A model generated the notes under the pieces. The model worked only from the letters and a program-made list of their open reading frames with translations, searched no databases and was not told the origin of the DNA. Of a DNA stretch of 64,000 bases, positions 15,001-24,887 are shown in pieces. This DNA is from Gari tellinella (taxonomy: Eukaryota; Mollusca; Bivalvia; Cardiida; Psammobiidae). Position 1 is the stretch's first letter. Every line of letters begins with the position of its first letter. The stretch is from positions 23,962,479 to 24,026,478 of the forward strand of contig OV277861.1 in assembly GCA_922989275.2 (NCBI GenBank). Reading direction: 5' to 3'. The position numbers and the translations under genes were made by a program.

Positions 15001-18000
15001 GAAATAACTTATCTTGCATACGATCGACGTTCTTTTCACTTTGAATCAAAGTTTGATGACTTGTTTGAAGAGTTATAAGCAACCACATCAATTAATTGTA
15101 ATTAATAGTACTATATTTACTATAATGGGTTTCGAAATCTTCGATATCGATTGAAAGTAACACAAAAAGTGACATATTTAAATCGGAATGAACCCTTTAC
15201 ATTGGTTTTCCTCCTTATATAACTGGTACCCATAAACGGAGTCATTCCCAATTACTAAAACTGAACATTTTTCCCAATCTTTGGTAATAAAATTCCCAAT
15301 TCGAAGAGTTAAGATCCAGTAGAGTTTGTTTTATGCATCTTTAAAACAAATCCTGTTAATGCCAGTTGAAGGTCCATACCCTTACAGAGGGTATAATTGA
15401 ACAATTTATTGCTAGCAGTTCATTCAGTTTGAATTATAAAAAAATTATATAGTTAACTGTTTGATATGGTAAAAGCAAATTCCCAATTTGACTACAAATG
15501 ACGCAAATTTTTCCCAATTTGACTAAAAACGACGCAATTATGTCTTTATTAGCTTGGAACCGGAGTCATTCCCAATTGGCCTAATAAAAACCCTGCTTTA
15601 CCTTTTGGTCGCCGTGCAACATTTAACAGAAACCGCAAAATCTAGTGTCAATTAGCTACGTTTACCAAGTTATTTAGACTCTTTAGGAAATAAATAGCGT
15701 CAAACGTCTAGCAACCGACTGGTACCCACTTTATCGAAACAAGCAATCGGAATACCTCACCTACATGTATTACGGCATTCCTCGGAGTCTCCTCACACAA
15801 ATTAAGACATTGTAACCAGCCAAAAAGTGTTTGTCGAAGATAGTCATTAGCGGAATCGGCTCTTGTACGAATGTACGTTATACGTTGAGAGTATTTTATA
15901 AATAGCTTGTCATAATTTATATGCACTGAGTTTATATTTAAAGCGTATCTGGCCTTTTTAAATGTATAAAATAGAAATCTATGCCGATACAGAGCTTATC
16001 TGAGGCAATAGATTTGATGCTTTCATTCATTCCATGACCACAGAATGTCAGGGCTGCACAAATCCCATAGCCCGACGTCCCGGACAAGTGGAAAATGGCT
16101 CCGGTCAGGTGCCTATTTTCTAGAATCTAGTCCCGGACAAGTGACTATTTTCCAAATTTAGTCCCGATCAAAATCGGCAAATTTCAAAAATAGCTGGTTG
16201 CATGATTAACACTACGGGACTTCAGGTTAGTGAGGTGGCCTGAATCATAAAGTGCTTCTAGCCTACCTGCTGTGCAAAGGTCTTATAATCCAGTTATCCA
16301 TGTTCCCTAGGCATCAAGCCAATCCGCATGTCAACTACCACAAATTCACAGTAGATCTACATGACTGTTTTATGTCAATTTCGTGTGACTGTCAGTCTCT
16401 CACACGTTTCCGCGGCACCACCATTTGATTACGTAATCTCAATGTGTGTTACACAAAGGGACTCTCCATCTTACACATAACCAGCATCTGATGGTAAACT
16501 TCAGCATCTGATGGTAAACTTCTGACAATTCAAGTGTGTAGGCACAAAGATTTTTATTTCAACGTGTTGATGAGTAGTCGTGTAGATCTACATGTAAAAT
16601 CGGTTGCATACGCTATATTGCATACAAATTAATATTTTTGTTGTTGTTGAATGTTGCATACAAATAAATACAGGATTGTTTGTCCTTATACATGTAATAT
16701 AGAGTGATTAAGAAGTTAGAGTGAAAAAGGTAGCATTCTTTTGTTTAAATAGCAACATTAATTTTTATATCTAATAAATAGGTTTATGATTTTTATGTAG
16801 GAAATGTGTCTTTAAAATGTTATGTAAACATGATTTAAGCAAATCAAAGTGTAGATGATGATTTTGCAAATGTGAATTTAAAGAAAATCTGTAAATTACA
16901 GAAAATTGTGACCTTTTGAAATAAAGGAAAGATAACTTTTACACACTTCAAATGTTTAACATAGAATTAAGAGACAAAAGGGAAACAATATTAAATTTCA
17001 TTCTTTATTGAATATTGAAGGCACAAGTAGACTAAATGTAATTATGTTCCTTAGATGGTCCTATATTAAAATTATTTAGATATATTGGAACCATGTAGAA
17101 CCCTGGTTGCCATGGCTACTTAAGGGAAAATCTTTTAAAATGTTCATATCAAAACCAACAAGTGTATAACTAATATAGAGATATCAATTGTAAGAATTAA
17201 AGCTTTGGGTGAAAAGTGTCCCTGTCATAAGGGATCCCTTATTTTAATTAAAATGTAGATCTTAAGTGTGGATCTTTTTACTTTAGCTGAGGAATCAATT
17301 AAAGGCATACATGCAAATTTGTGGGGTAATGAAATTTGTGGGGTAATGGGTTAAAGAAATAGTGGAGATACATTACAGATTCTACATTTAAGTGATAAGG
17401 TGTGATAGTCTAGTTATGTTTCATAGAGTATACATGTATATTCATATCATAATTTTAATTATAATAATAATAATAAGTAAAATATATAAATACCATTTAG
17501 TATTTATAACCGATAAAAATTAAAACAAATTGATATGCTCAAATCGAAAGTATCAATTTAATGGGTTCCCTTTTGCCGGCATTTACATGGAACCATGTTT
17601 TCGAATCAGGTTTATAAAAAGTTGGACAAGTGGCTTTTTGTTCAGGACAAGTGACTTTTTGAAAGTCACTTGTCCTGGACAAGTGGCTAAAAAAATTATT
17701 TGTGCAGCCCTGAATGTACCGAGAGTTTTCAAAGTGTGAACCGTGAACCAAACCGTGGCCAATGAACAGTGATATACCGTCCCATGGAGTACCGTGGCAG
17801 CCTTAACGGACAATTGCACCGGAATTTAAGCAAACAAGTGCCTATGTTTGCATAGAATATCCACAGCAGTAAACAGAAATTACTGCTAATCACAGCCAAC
17901 TTTCGGTTTATATTACGAATGAAGATTTCCTCTGGGTTAAACTTAAAGATGTTGCTTCAAGAAAAACGCAGGTTATAAATTAGCTTGCGCCAAGCATGAA

Positions 18001-19120
18001 TTTCCGGCGCCAAAAACGTGCTCTTGAAAAAGAACTCTGCAAACTAGCATTGCTTACTCAACAATAATGAAAAAAAAAACAACATTTATTTTATTTCCTC
18101 ATAATCCTTGCACAGAATTATACACTGACGGAATCGAAACCTCTGGCTATATCGTAAATCTCGTGCGGCGGATATACAAGACTCGCGAGACTTGATAAGA
18201 GACTGTCTATCGGTAGTCTGTCAGAATATGATAAATGTGTGTTTTCGAAGCATTGTTCACGGGTTTTTATTCCCGTGAATTGATAGGAATGTCCACATAG
18301 TCGTTTAAATCCTATAAATTTCAATAAAAACACTCGAGTCTGTAAATTTCACGCCAGAAATTGCGGACAACGAGGCAAAAAAGTGAAGATGTTGTCACGT
18401 GACACATAATCTCACAAAATTCAACCGCCGCGAGAGCTCAGGTACTCGCCTATTCAATTTCGCTTAGTTGCTATTCCGTTTTGTATAATTCCCTGATCCT
18501 TGGAATTCCTTCCCACAGATATTTATCGGCCGAGTTGGTCTATTTGAATCTAGTCGAGTTGACCCGCATCCTATCCTGTGCGGGTGGACTATAGACATGG
18601 CTCCGTAACTCTAGACTCCCAATTCATTGAATATCACATTAAGAAATCTGCACCGCCTGTATAGCTCAGTGGTAGAGCGTCCGCTTGCAGTGCGGGAGGT
18701 TGCGGGTTCAATCCCCAGCAGAGTCAAACCAAAGACTTGAAAATTGGTAGTAATGGCTTCCCTCCTTGGCGCTCAGGATTTCGGGTTAGCATTACGACTG
18801 GTTCGTCGGTGTCAGGATAAAGTGACCGGCCGGGTACAGTCCCATTGGTGCACCTAAAAAGTGCCCCTTCTCATAATCATCAGAAATTGATGGCGTAGAA
18901 GTAATAAATAGAAATAGAAATAGTATGATTTACTATCCGATTAACGTAACCGTCCGAAAAATATACAAGTTCAGTAAACCACAAACTTGTACCAGAACTA
19001 AGGTGAATTTCCTAAATTGTTCTACACATTTTGACGAACCTGTTGAGTCGGAATCCATACTGGCGGCTCTTCATACGCTGGCAAATAAGCACGTACCATA
19101 TCCATGTCGTCTGGGTTCAT
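1..19120 (-). CDS. PDZD11: PDZ domain-containing protein 11 (PDZD11) orthologue, 7 exons, C-terminal end off the window
   Basis: Seven minus-strand exons join in phase: 19120-19040, 11757-11671, 11156-11100, 5848-5798, 4168-4121, 2107-2047 and 44-<1. They encode about 143 residues plus an unseen C-terminal tail; from memory, human PDZD11 is 140 residues. Residues about 13-24 carry the proline-rich motif YLPAYEEPPVWIP, which matches the human N-terminus. One PDZ domain spans about residues 46-128. It has the ligand loop LGFNIRGGK, the helix/strand motif GLQEGDQ|ILSVNNVNFE, and ends in VVRFFPY. The human protein is a small cytoplasmic adaptor that binds the WW domain of PLEKHA proteins through its N-terminus and binds the C-termini of membrane partners (nectins, ATP7A, plasma-membrane calcium ATPases) through the PDZ domain. 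That role is known for the family and inferred here. All introns have GT-AG ends and are filled with transposons. Codons are clean, with no stop or frameshift. It lies head to head with the thioester-protein gene; no functional link is known. Confidence 0.93.
327..486. repeat. Family B palindromic element, partial
   Basis: TTAA-CCC start, then the family B hairpin core (AAAGCAGGTTGAAAGTAAA and its complement). The right end is cut off by the family J element. Confidence 0.75.
487..1955. mobile_element. Family J element, interrupted by a family A insertion
   Basis: A 168-bp near-perfect palindrome (arms about 80 bp, centre GAGCCTTGGCGAGCGTC) followed by about 250 bp that is the same in three copies (also 26693, 29887). 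Here bases 605-1660 are a separate inserted family A element. The tail carries a TGACGTCA site at 1813-1820. Confidence 0.8.
605..1660. mobile_element. Family A element (about 1.06 kb) with internal tandem repeats
   Basis: Starts AGAGGGCCTGAAGGCCC...TCGCTCACC and ends GCTCAGGTGAGCTAAAA. Inside are about four units of about 160 bp beginning GTGTAAACACTGTTAAATAT (about 929, 1089, 1249, 1411, 1571). The right end has a GACGGACGCTGGAC motif typical of the family. Confidence 0.8.
2047..2107 (-). CDS. PDZD11: PDZD11 exon 6
   Basis: 61 nt, phase 0 to 1, between ATATTTCAG and ATG|GTAAGT. It encodes AVKVLKMNTSIWMVVRFFPY, the last PDZ helix and strand (human: AVEILKTAREISMRVRFFPY). Confidence 0.94.
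2159..2409. mobile_element. Family B palindromic element (TTAA-flanked)
   Basis: Complete copy: TTAA, A/CCCATTACCCCATAAATACG, hairpin core around 2298-2362, mirror end GGGGTAATGGG, TTAA. Shares its right TTAA with the next element. Confidence 0.85.
2406..2655. mobile_element. Family D palindromic element (TTAA-flanked)
   Basis: TTAACTCATTCACGCC at the left, core hairpin CAGATCCTGATCAGA...TCTGATCAGGATCT, and CTAGGGTTGAATGTGTTAA at the right. Confidence 0.8.
2919..3169. mobile_element. Family B palindromic element
   Basis: TTAA-flanked copy in the opposite orientation, with the intact core GCAGAATGTGCCT/AAGGCACATTCTGC. Confidence 0.85.
3284..3775. mobile_element. Family B element carrying a nested family B element
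   Basis: The outer copy (3284-3332 and 3586-3775) is split inside its hairpin arm. The inner copy, 3333-3585, begins and ends with TTAA, so TTAA is the duplicated target. Confidence 0.85.
4121..4168 (-). CDS. PDZD11: PDZD11 exon 5
   Basis: Sixteen codons, ILSVNNVNFENIDHGE, phase 0 to 0, between CTTCTTCAG and GAG|GTAAGT. It follows the GDQ of exon 4 directly, as in PDZ domains generally (GDQILSVN). Confidence 0.95.
4262..4690. mobile_element. Family F element split by a nested family D element
   Basis: Outer ends CAGGGCTCCAGA and TATCTGGAGCTCTG. Family D occupies 4341-4590 with TTAA at both ends (core GTAGACCCTGATCAGA...). The outer hairpin arms resume at 4591. Confidence 0.8.
4695..5797. 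other. PDZD11 intron 4, left part: nothing recognised
   Basis: AT-rich sequence without inverted ends, tandem units or coding similarity that I can see. Confidence 0.5.
5798..5848 (-). CDS. PDZD11: PDZD11 exon 4
   Basis: Seventeen codons, VMPNSEADRLGLQEGDQ, phase 0 to 0, between TTTACACAG and CAG|GTAAGA. This is the PDZ core GLQEGDQ turn, nearly identical to human PDZD11. Confidence 0.95.
6761..7230. mobile_element. 470-bp MITE with about 80-bp imperfect inverted repeats
   Basis: The left end TAGATATCTTAAAATAACCT is mirrored by TAAGATATCTA at the right. Inner matches include CTAGATCGGC, CGACGGTCA and GCCATCTTGG. No coding capacity. Confidence 0.75.
7294..8517. mobile_element. Family A element, second copy (about 1.2 kb)
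   Basis: Same ends as the copy at 605-1660, with five internal units of about 160 bp. Same orientation. Confidence 0.8.
8761..9013. mobile_element. Family B palindromic element, core partly deleted
   Basis: TTAACCCATTACCCC start and GGAGTAAAGGGTTAA end. The hairpin core is shortened. Confidence 0.8.
9243..9470. mobile_element. Family E palindromic element (TTAA-flanked)
   Basis: Core CAAACAGTTTTGATCTCAGA/TCTGAGATCAAAACTATTTG around 9287-9353. A second copy is at 49069. Confidence 0.8.
9929..10113. mobile_element. Family F MITE (hAT-like ends)
   Basis: Ends CAGGGCTCCAGATAAGGGG and CCCCCTTATCTGGAGCCCTG. The central hairpin (about 9988-10051) pairs CCTATGGTGTCACTACTCAT with its complement around TCGTCTCGAAGAGACA. 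Confidence 0.85.
10199..10404. repeat. Family G element, degenerate
   Basis: CTATTACAACCACC...TTAGTGGTCATAATAGAGG outer arms match family G; the hairpin is scrambled by a local duplication. Confidence 0.6.
10607..10864. mobile_element. Family B palindromic element
   Basis: TTAACCCATTACCC to GGGTAATGGGTT, with intact core. The family F copy follows at once. Confidence 0.8.
10865..11055. mobile_element. Family F MITE, second copy
   Basis: CAGGGCTCCAGATAAGAGGG to CCCCTTATCTGGAGCCCTG with the same central hairpin. It ends 45 bp from PDZD11 exon 3. Confidence 0.85.
11100..11156 (-). CDS. PDZD11: PDZD11 exon 3 (PDZ ligand loop)
   Basis: Nineteen codons, LGFNIRGGKEHHCGIYISK, phase 0 to 0, with CATTTTCAG acceptor and AAAG|GTAGGG donor. 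LGFNI is the carboxylate-binding loop and second strand of the PDZ domain. Confidence 0.95.
11671..11757 (-). CDS. PDZD11: PDZD11 exon 2
   Basis: Twenty-nine codons, phase 0 to 0, between a TTTTTCAG acceptor and a CAG|GTATGT donor. It contains HPDYCSDIEQFLPRNISL, which aligns with the stretch just before and into the first strand of the human PDZ domain (HPDYNNELTQFLPRTITL). Confidence 0.93.
12156..13194. mobile_element. Family L DNA transposon remnant, about 1.04 kb, 26-bp terminal inverted repeats
   Basis: TACAGTATAAACTGCATTAT at the left and its exact complement at 13175-13194. Both continue into CCGACA/TGTCGG. TA target-type ends suggest a mariner or pogo relative. An 83-codon open frame inside matches nothing I know; no transposase motif is seen. 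Confidence 0.8.
13804..14820. mobile_element. Family A-like element, about 1.0 kb
   Basis: AACAAGAGCCCCATGGGGC at the left; GGCTCAGGTGAGCTAAAA at the right, preceded by a GACGACGG-rich patch. It carries internal units of about 300 bp (GACCTAGATATG.AACCGACC) and a perfect X-box. Confidence 0.8.
14569..14584. promoter_or_regulatory. Perfect RFX X-box palindrome inside a repeat
   Basis: GGTTGCCATGGCAACC fits the RFX consensus GTTRCCATGGYAAC exactly. The same site is in another copy of the element at 39399-39414. Function here is unknown. Confidence 0.5.
14821..16048. other. Interior of the 13.4-17.8 kb element
   Basis: Holds repeated TTCCCAATT blocks (15255-15580) and two short open frames without recognisable similarity. 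Probably decayed transposon sequence. Confidence 0.4.
16049..17712. mobile_element. Family N element (1.66 kb), hAT-like ends
   Basis: CAGGGCTGCACAAAT at the left pairs with ATTTGTGCAGCCCTG at the right, with GAATGT next to both ends. Near the ends GGACAAGTG blocks are repeated, including a small perfect hairpin at about 17644-17681. Confidence 0.7.
18652..18925 (+). mobile_element. tRNA-derived SINE (Cys-like head)
   Basis: A-box TAGCTCAGTGGTAGAGC and B-box GGGTTCAATCCC, with anticodon loop TTGCAGT (GCA). The acceptor arms do not pair, so it is not a working tRNA. A conserved body (GGTTCGTCGGTGTCAGGATA) and an (AAATAG)n tail follow, as in mollusc SINEs. Confidence 0.8.
19040..19120 (-). CDS. 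PDZD11: PDZD11 exon 1 (start codon)
   Basis: ATG is at 19120-19118. Twenty-seven codons end in CAG at a GTTCGT donor, phase 0. The exon encodes an acidic start, then YLPAYEEPPVWIP, the PLEKHA-binding type of proline-rich motif. The ATG lies in the context CTCAAATATGAA. The plus strand over this exon is also open for about 150 codons, but that frame resembles nothing. Confidence 0.9.
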
Positions 19121-19393
19121 ATTTGAGACAAAAGGTAAATCGTAGCAGCACAATTTTTTCTAGTCGGCCATTTTATTTTAAAATATCGATTCGGTCCATA
19201 ATCAAAACGTTCCCGAATCATTTCGGACCCAAGTCGTTTCGGACCCATATGCTAATCACCACTTATCTTGATCCAACTCCTAGGTCGTTTAAAAAGATAT
19301 TCAGATTTGGAAGTAATGCTGTAGATGGGTGTGAAAAATGTATAAAAATGAGGGAGTCAAAGAATTGTAATACCTTGGATTGAAAAGCAAAAC

Positions 19394-19840
19394 ATTCAAT
19401 TACAATAACTTTCATGTAAACTATATAGCTACTAAAGGTCTATCCTCTACAGAATTACCAAACAATAATTTAAACCGTATGCTGCTGCTCATAAGATTCT
19501 TGCACAAATATACTGTTCTATCAATGGAGTTTCTTAAAACAAGGATGTCATATCTAAGAATAGAAACATGCTGTCGTAGCAATTGCAGACTTTGCACTAA
19601 GTAACAATTCACATTCAATTACAGTAAATTTCATGTAATATTGATCTATAGCTACTAAAAATATATCCTCTACAATATTACCAAACAATTATTTAAACCG
19701 TATCATATGCTACTCACAGATTCTTCACTTGCATAAATCTACTGTTCTATCACTCTTCATTCATGGAAAAATTATGTCATATCTAAAAATAGAAACTGCT
19801 GGCATGGCATTTCAGACTGTGTCTATAATTTTGCACTAAA
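19394..19840. repeat. Two-copy tandem duplication, about 219-bp unit
   Basis: ATTCAATTACAATAACTTTC at 19394 and ATTCAATTACAGTAAATTTC at about 19613. Both continue through TACCAAACAAT and TTGCACTAA. It lies just upstream of the PDZD11 start. Confidence 0.75.
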
Positions 19841-20476
19841 AAGTCATCTCCAGTAAACCTTGTAAATGGGTACAATAGATCAGTCTAGCCCATATCCAAT
19901 AAGCCCATTCAGTTTTAAGCATGTGACTTTCAACCTAGATCATTGGTTGAGAATTTGCAAATGATAGGTCTAAATAGAAACCATTCAGCTCCGCTGAAAA
20001 AAAAGATAAGGATTAACAAAGTCTCAGTTTTGACCAAATAAAAACTGCAAAAAATGTGACGTGTTTGTGGACCAGGCATGGTTATCTTTGATAAAGGCCA
20101 GTAGAGGTTAAAAAAATAATAGAAATAACGATTTAGCAAAGTTCATACTATATTAGTCTGAGAAGACTCCTGACCTATTACCGGAAGAAGAAGAAGATTA
20201 ATTCCCTTTTTGAAATATATTTCATTTTCTTTGTATCAACTTCTACCAATATTATTTTTTTCAATTGTTTTTTTTAAGCCTCTCCATCTTTACCGTGTTT
20301 GTACAAATGAAGTCAAGTCAAGCCAAGTACTATTTATTTAACGACCCAAGGCATTTCCTGTGTCTGTTTACTTCGTCAACAATAATTTGTCATTTGCACG
20401 AAACAGTACAATTTCATTTATTCTGTTTCCATGAAACTCCCATATTCCGTCTCTTTAATTATCCCCAATGGATCAC

Positions 20477-20738
20477 CAGGGCTGCCATAAGTTGACATGA
20501 AAAATCCTAAGATTTCCATTTGCATTTTTCAAGTGCGATTTTACGAATCGTACCTTTACCCTATAACCCTTTTCTTGTTTTACATGCGACTACTTAAAGC
20601 AGGCTGTAAGTAAAGCAGAATGCGCATAAAAGCGCATTCTAAGCGCATTCTGCTTTACTTTCAGCCTGCTTTAAGAAACCATGTAGTGAAAAAAAAAATC
20701 CGGAGATTTAGGAAAAATCTGGAGAAATGGCAGCCCTA
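20477..20738. mobile_element. Family O MITE (hAT-like ends) with the family B hairpin core
   Basis: CAGGGCTGCCATAAGTTGA to AAATGGCAGCCCT. The centre is the same GCAGG...AGTAAAGCAGAATGCGC hairpin as in family B, though the outer ends are unrelated. Confidence 0.8.
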
Positions 20739-20989
20739 GATCACTGCCAGGATACACTGTTTGCATATTTTCCTACCTTTATTATGATCAGGATAGCACA
20801 AAAAAGAGTAAAAGTATATATCTGCTCTTGTTTTTTTGTGGTCCTTATGATACAGTATTGTGTGGCATAGATTAAAAGTTATAAATATCATATAAATTGA
20901 ACTGAGTGGCCTTTAAGTTATAAAAACAGTTAAGAAAAGGGACCAAAAGAGATTAGTTCATAAGACAAAGGGGGTGCATTACTGTTGAA

Positions 20990-21300
20990 ACAGTAATGTA
21001 AATGTAAGTTAAATAAATGTTAAAAAGATTAAAAAACTTTTAAACAAATGTTCCTTAACACTGTTCTTAAAAGCTGAAATAACGTTCATATTCCTTAATT
21101 GACTGTGGCAGATTATTCCATACACAGCATCCAGAGTATTAGAACGTCTTTTCGCCAAACTTTTACTTTCGGGATGGAAGACCTTAAAGAAGCTGTCATT
21201 GAGTGTAGTATAATATCTGGAGAAGAATCTGCAAACAATTGAAATCTTGTAGGATACCTTACTGGGGTAAACATATGAAAATGATATCAAGATAATGGGT
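20990..21300 (-). mobile_element. LINE fragment (end of a reverse-transcriptase ORF)
   Basis: Minus-strand frame 21290-21009 ends with RRSNTLDAVYG...MNVISAFKNSVKEHLF. This resembles the R...A...WN.LP....I..FK..LK.HLF tail of non-LTR retrotransposon ORF2 proteins. No other domain is present. Confidence 0.5.
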
Positions 21301-21759
21301 TGTTATTTCTTAAAAAACGAGTCCGTAACACGAGTTTTTAACCGGATAACAAACCATTCGAGTGATATATTTTTCATATTTTATGTAAACCTTTTAATGA
21401 CGTTTTAAAGAGAAACACACAAAATTAATTATTTACTCGTGACATCACAAAAGATAGTTCCGGCAAAAATAATACCAGTATCGTCACCTCAAAATTGATA
21501 TCATCACTAGTGATAATATTATCTGTGACGAATTTGAATTTTATCTGAGAAATCTCTATACACCATCGATAGATTCAATCAGTTATACGCGTCGTCTGAT
21601 CAGGATCCAAAACGTTGGCAAACACAAAGGCATTCCGGTCAAGGTCATATACCTTAAATCATTCATGATGTTCTTTTATTCTTGACTTGATAAACCTCGA
21701 AGCTTGTTGGGCGTTGTATGCTTTGCGTGTCCACTACTTGCCTCGCCCTATGGTATAGT

Positions 21760-22690
21760 TTATGACCTTTAAACTTGCTGTGAACCCTTATCCTGAGGTG
21801 AAATCGTCTGCTTTGAAATTGTCGTCTGCAAAATGTATTAAATTTACATTTATATATTTTTTCAAGTAAATAAACATAAATACGATGGTGTCAAACAGTT
21901 TAGATCTAGATCAGACGCCGTGTTTCGCGGCGTCTGGTCTGGATCTAAACTGTTTGTAAAAAACATCGAAGTCGCAATCAGAAGACAAAGGGTTAACCCG
22001 TCACTGCCCTACCCCGAGTACAATGGTTATTTGCAAACAGTTCGGATCCTGACCAGACGCCGCGTAATGCGGCATCTAATCAGGATCCAAACTGCGCGAC
22101 AGTTATTTCAACATTTCTTAAGTAAAACTACCTATTAAACTTGGGAAATAAAAGCAGACGGCAATTGTTTAAAGCAGATGACGTCATGACAGTGACGAGG
22201 TTAACTAGAAAGGTTTTAAGGCAAGGTAACGTTAAATCTGCATGAAATGTCATCTATTTTAACCTTTTGCACGTTACAGGTGAATTTGTGAAAACGGTTG
22301 CAGACAGTTTGTATCCAGATGAAACGTTGGGTTACTAGGAGTCTCACTTGACTCCAAACTGTTTGCCACTCTGATGAGATTTTCTGAAATAAAATTCAGA
22401 TAAATCAACTCAGAAAATACCTTACAGACGAATAATTTTGCAGACGAAAAGTATATAGTGTATTAAAGGTCAAATCCTTAACATACTAAATGTAAAATAT
22501 CTTATTGATATTTGCCAACAATTTGGAACCAGATCAGACGACCAAATTCCTAGATTTAGACCGCTTAACATTAATATCAATATGACCCTACTTACAATGA
22601 CGAAGAGCATGCTTTCGAATAATGTACAGACAATACGTTTCAAGCAGACGATATTGTAACATGATAAGGGATAACTTCAGTTTTAGCCAA
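21760..22690. repeat. Cluster of degenerate family C elements
   Basis: At least three family C pieces meet at TTAA sites (21992; about 22200; about 22258). Their hairpins read AGACGCCG.../...CGGCGTCT and they carry GCAGACGACAA motifs. Confidence 0.7.
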
Positions 22691-23231
22691 CTTCCTGAGA
22701 AAACAACAATTCATTCAGTCTTGTTCACTTGTTTCTCAAGAACTGAAAGTGTTACACAGTTGGAATATCTGTATGAAATATCTATATCTGGAGACATATA
22801 AATGTTGGAAACTTAGCCGTCATTGGTAATTATTAATTTTATTACATGTAAAACAAACCCGTAGTTGTAAATATACTTTACTATTTTGTAACATTAACCT
22901 TATAGTTTCTGAAGTCTCCATGAACTGAATATTATGAGCGAAGAACAAAGAGAGAAAGCAGCCATAGCTATTCCGCAAGTATCAACAGGAAAATAACCAC
23001 ACAGTTTATAATTAAAAATAATAAGGTTACATGGAAGTATGTACAAATGTTTTCTTTAAGACATTTAAATACATGCACATTAAATTACAATAAGTATACC
23101 GATTAAAGTCAAACGTTTTTTAGTACCCATTAGCTCCTGAAACTTCAAAAGGATATTGCAGTTTCTAGTTAAGTCTAGTCCATGTTTTGAATATCAAGAG
23201 TTGATGTTTACAATATGATACAAAATGACAA
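22691..23231. other. Intergenic, nothing recognised
   Basis: Upstream side of the TEP gene. A 5' UTR exon or promoter may lie between here and 24963, but no TATA-type or initiator site can be singled out. Confidence 0.4.
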
Positions 23232-23541
23232 GCTACGTAGACCCTAGAAAGCTACTTTATTAACCTTCTGATCTGGGTCTACACTATTTGTATGAGAAAC
23301 GTTAACGTTTCACATGTACACTGTTTGTATATGAGGTTCCTTTATGAACCCACTGATCTGGTTCTATACTGTTTGTGTAGGGAAATACTTTTCAAAGGTA
23401 CAATGTTTGTAAATGACGAATATACTCGTCACTAGGGCTCATTGGGTTAAAGTGCATATCGAGGGTTTGGTGCAAAACTATTGTAACTCCTTCACAATTG
23501 TGAAGGAGTTACAACAGTTTTGCCTCAAGCTCTCGATATAT
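23232..23541. repeat. Degenerate family D element and an adjoining 89-bp hairpin
   Basis: Two broken family D cores (CTACGTAGACCC..., TCTGGTTCTATACTG) are followed after TTAA by ATATCGAGGGTTTGG...CTCTCGATATA. The centre of that hairpin is the perfect palindrome AACTCCTTCACAATTGTGAA(GGAGTT). Confidence 0.65.
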
Positions 23542-23771
23542 ACAGTGGAGAAGACGTTATCGTTTTCCGTTTACTTGAAACTCAAACACAATGAACTAAT
23601 GTGTAGACACATTATGTTTTTTTCTATGTAAATTATTTGTTCCCAATGTTTTCATGTAAACTTATGGACTAAGTAATAAGGAATTTGTTCGTTTGTTATT
23701 AGTTTCATTTAACTATGTCATCGCAATTGGCTACTACATGTACATTCAGTTTTGCAAACAAATGATTAATC

Positions 23772-23940
23772 CGAACCAGGGTCAAATGTTATATAAAGCT
23801 TTTGAGTTGAGTCTGAGATTGTCTCAAGCATTTGATTGGCCAGATTTCAGCTTTTGGTGAGTAAAGGTTCAACTCTTACCAATCAAATTCTTGAGAACGA
23901 TTTCAGACTCAACTCAAATGCGTTATAACATTAAACAAAG
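23772..23940. repeat. Family K inverted-repeat element
   Basis: TATAAAGCTTTTGAGTTGAG at the left is mirrored by CTCAACTCAAATGCGTTATA at the right. Further copies at 33835-33986 and fragments at about 51335 and 60365. Confidence 0.7.
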
Positions 23941-24085
23941 ACCCCGCATGACGTGACATCTTAATGTTCTAAACTGATTGACAATAATTTAGATAATTAT
24001 TTCTTCAGTCATTTTGCCGTAAATAATTGTGGCTTTGAAACAAAACTCTAGACCACAGTGTCAAAACAGACGACACTATGGCAGT

Positions 24086-24336
24086 TTAACTCTTTCCTCC
24101 CTGAAACTTTAAATGGACAATCCCAGTTTCCATTTTAGTCTAGTCCATTTCTGACTTTTAAGGGTTGTTTTTGTCAATGTTTGGCATTGTGACAAACAGT
24201 GAAGACCCTGATCAGAGGGCTCCTTTTGGAGCCCTCTGATCAGGGTCTTCACTGTTTGCATAGGACAAGTGTACTGTTCACATGTACACTGTTTGAAAAG
24301 CACGCCTATATGCGGGACTAGGGTTCAAAGAGTTAA
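24086..24336. mobile_element. Family D palindromic element
   Basis: TTAACTCTTTCCTCCCTGAA to TTCAAAGAGTTAA. Core GAAGACCCTGATCAGAGGGC/GCCCTCTGATCAGGGTCTTC. Confidence 0.85.
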
Positions 24337-24636
24337 TAGTTAAACAGACTAATGACTTCGGCGCGAAAGAGTTTAAAATGAATATTTACCGGGTACAAAT
24401 GTAATAAACAGTATCCACCATTACTACGAGTCTTTCGATGCCATGCTAAAGGGTGCTTGCAATCATCGTATGTATGTTAATCACATTTTAGATTTTCGTT
24501 ATTTTAACTGAAAAAAAAAGCATTTAGAATAATGCCTAACGGTTTGGATTCTGATCAGAAGGCGATTTACAAGTTTCAAGGACGTCGATAATGTTACTGA
24601 AATATTTATATAGTATGCATGTGTTGCAGTAATTGT

Positions 24637-24887
24637 TTAACCCATTTCCGCATAGCTTATTTCTAGTTTTAAAGACCGATGGCTACTTAAAGCAGATTGA
24701 AAGTAAAGCAGAATGTGCCTTAAGGCACATTCTGCTTTACTTTCAGCCTGCATTAAGCAATCAGCTGATAGGATATAGAAAATATTTCTTGTAATACTTT
24801 TTCATTACTGTATAGGGTAGAATTATTATATTCATGGAGTAATAAATTAAAGGTGTTAAAAGGCGTATTTATGGGGTAATGGGTTAA
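24637..24887. mobile_element. Family B palindromic element just upstream of TEP exon 1
   Basis: Complete TTAA-to-TTAA copy ending 76 bp before the exon 1 acceptor. Confidence 0.85.

Larger units (their letters stand above)
13379..17805. mobile_element. Large hAT-like element (4.4 kb) with two nested insertions
   Basis: The ends TAAGGCTGCCACGATAC and its complement GTACCGTGGCAGCCTTA pair. Inside lie a family A-like element (13804-14820) and family N (16049-17712). The remaining 15.1-15.6 kb has repeated TTCCCAATT blocks. No transposase frame survives. Confidence 0.6.

Noticed and set aside
18118..18333. Frame containing LVYPPHE as PDZD11 exon 1
   Set aside because: Only four residues match and there is no donor; the true exon at 19040-19120 fits fully.
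18660..18725. Functional tRNA-Cys gene
   Set aside because: Boxes A and B and a GCA loop are present, but the acceptor arms do not pair and a SINE body with a repeat tail follows.
18925..19383. 152-codon plus-strand open frame
   Set aside because: It is antisense to PDZD11 exon 1, has no recognisable domain, and the minus strand explains the conservation.
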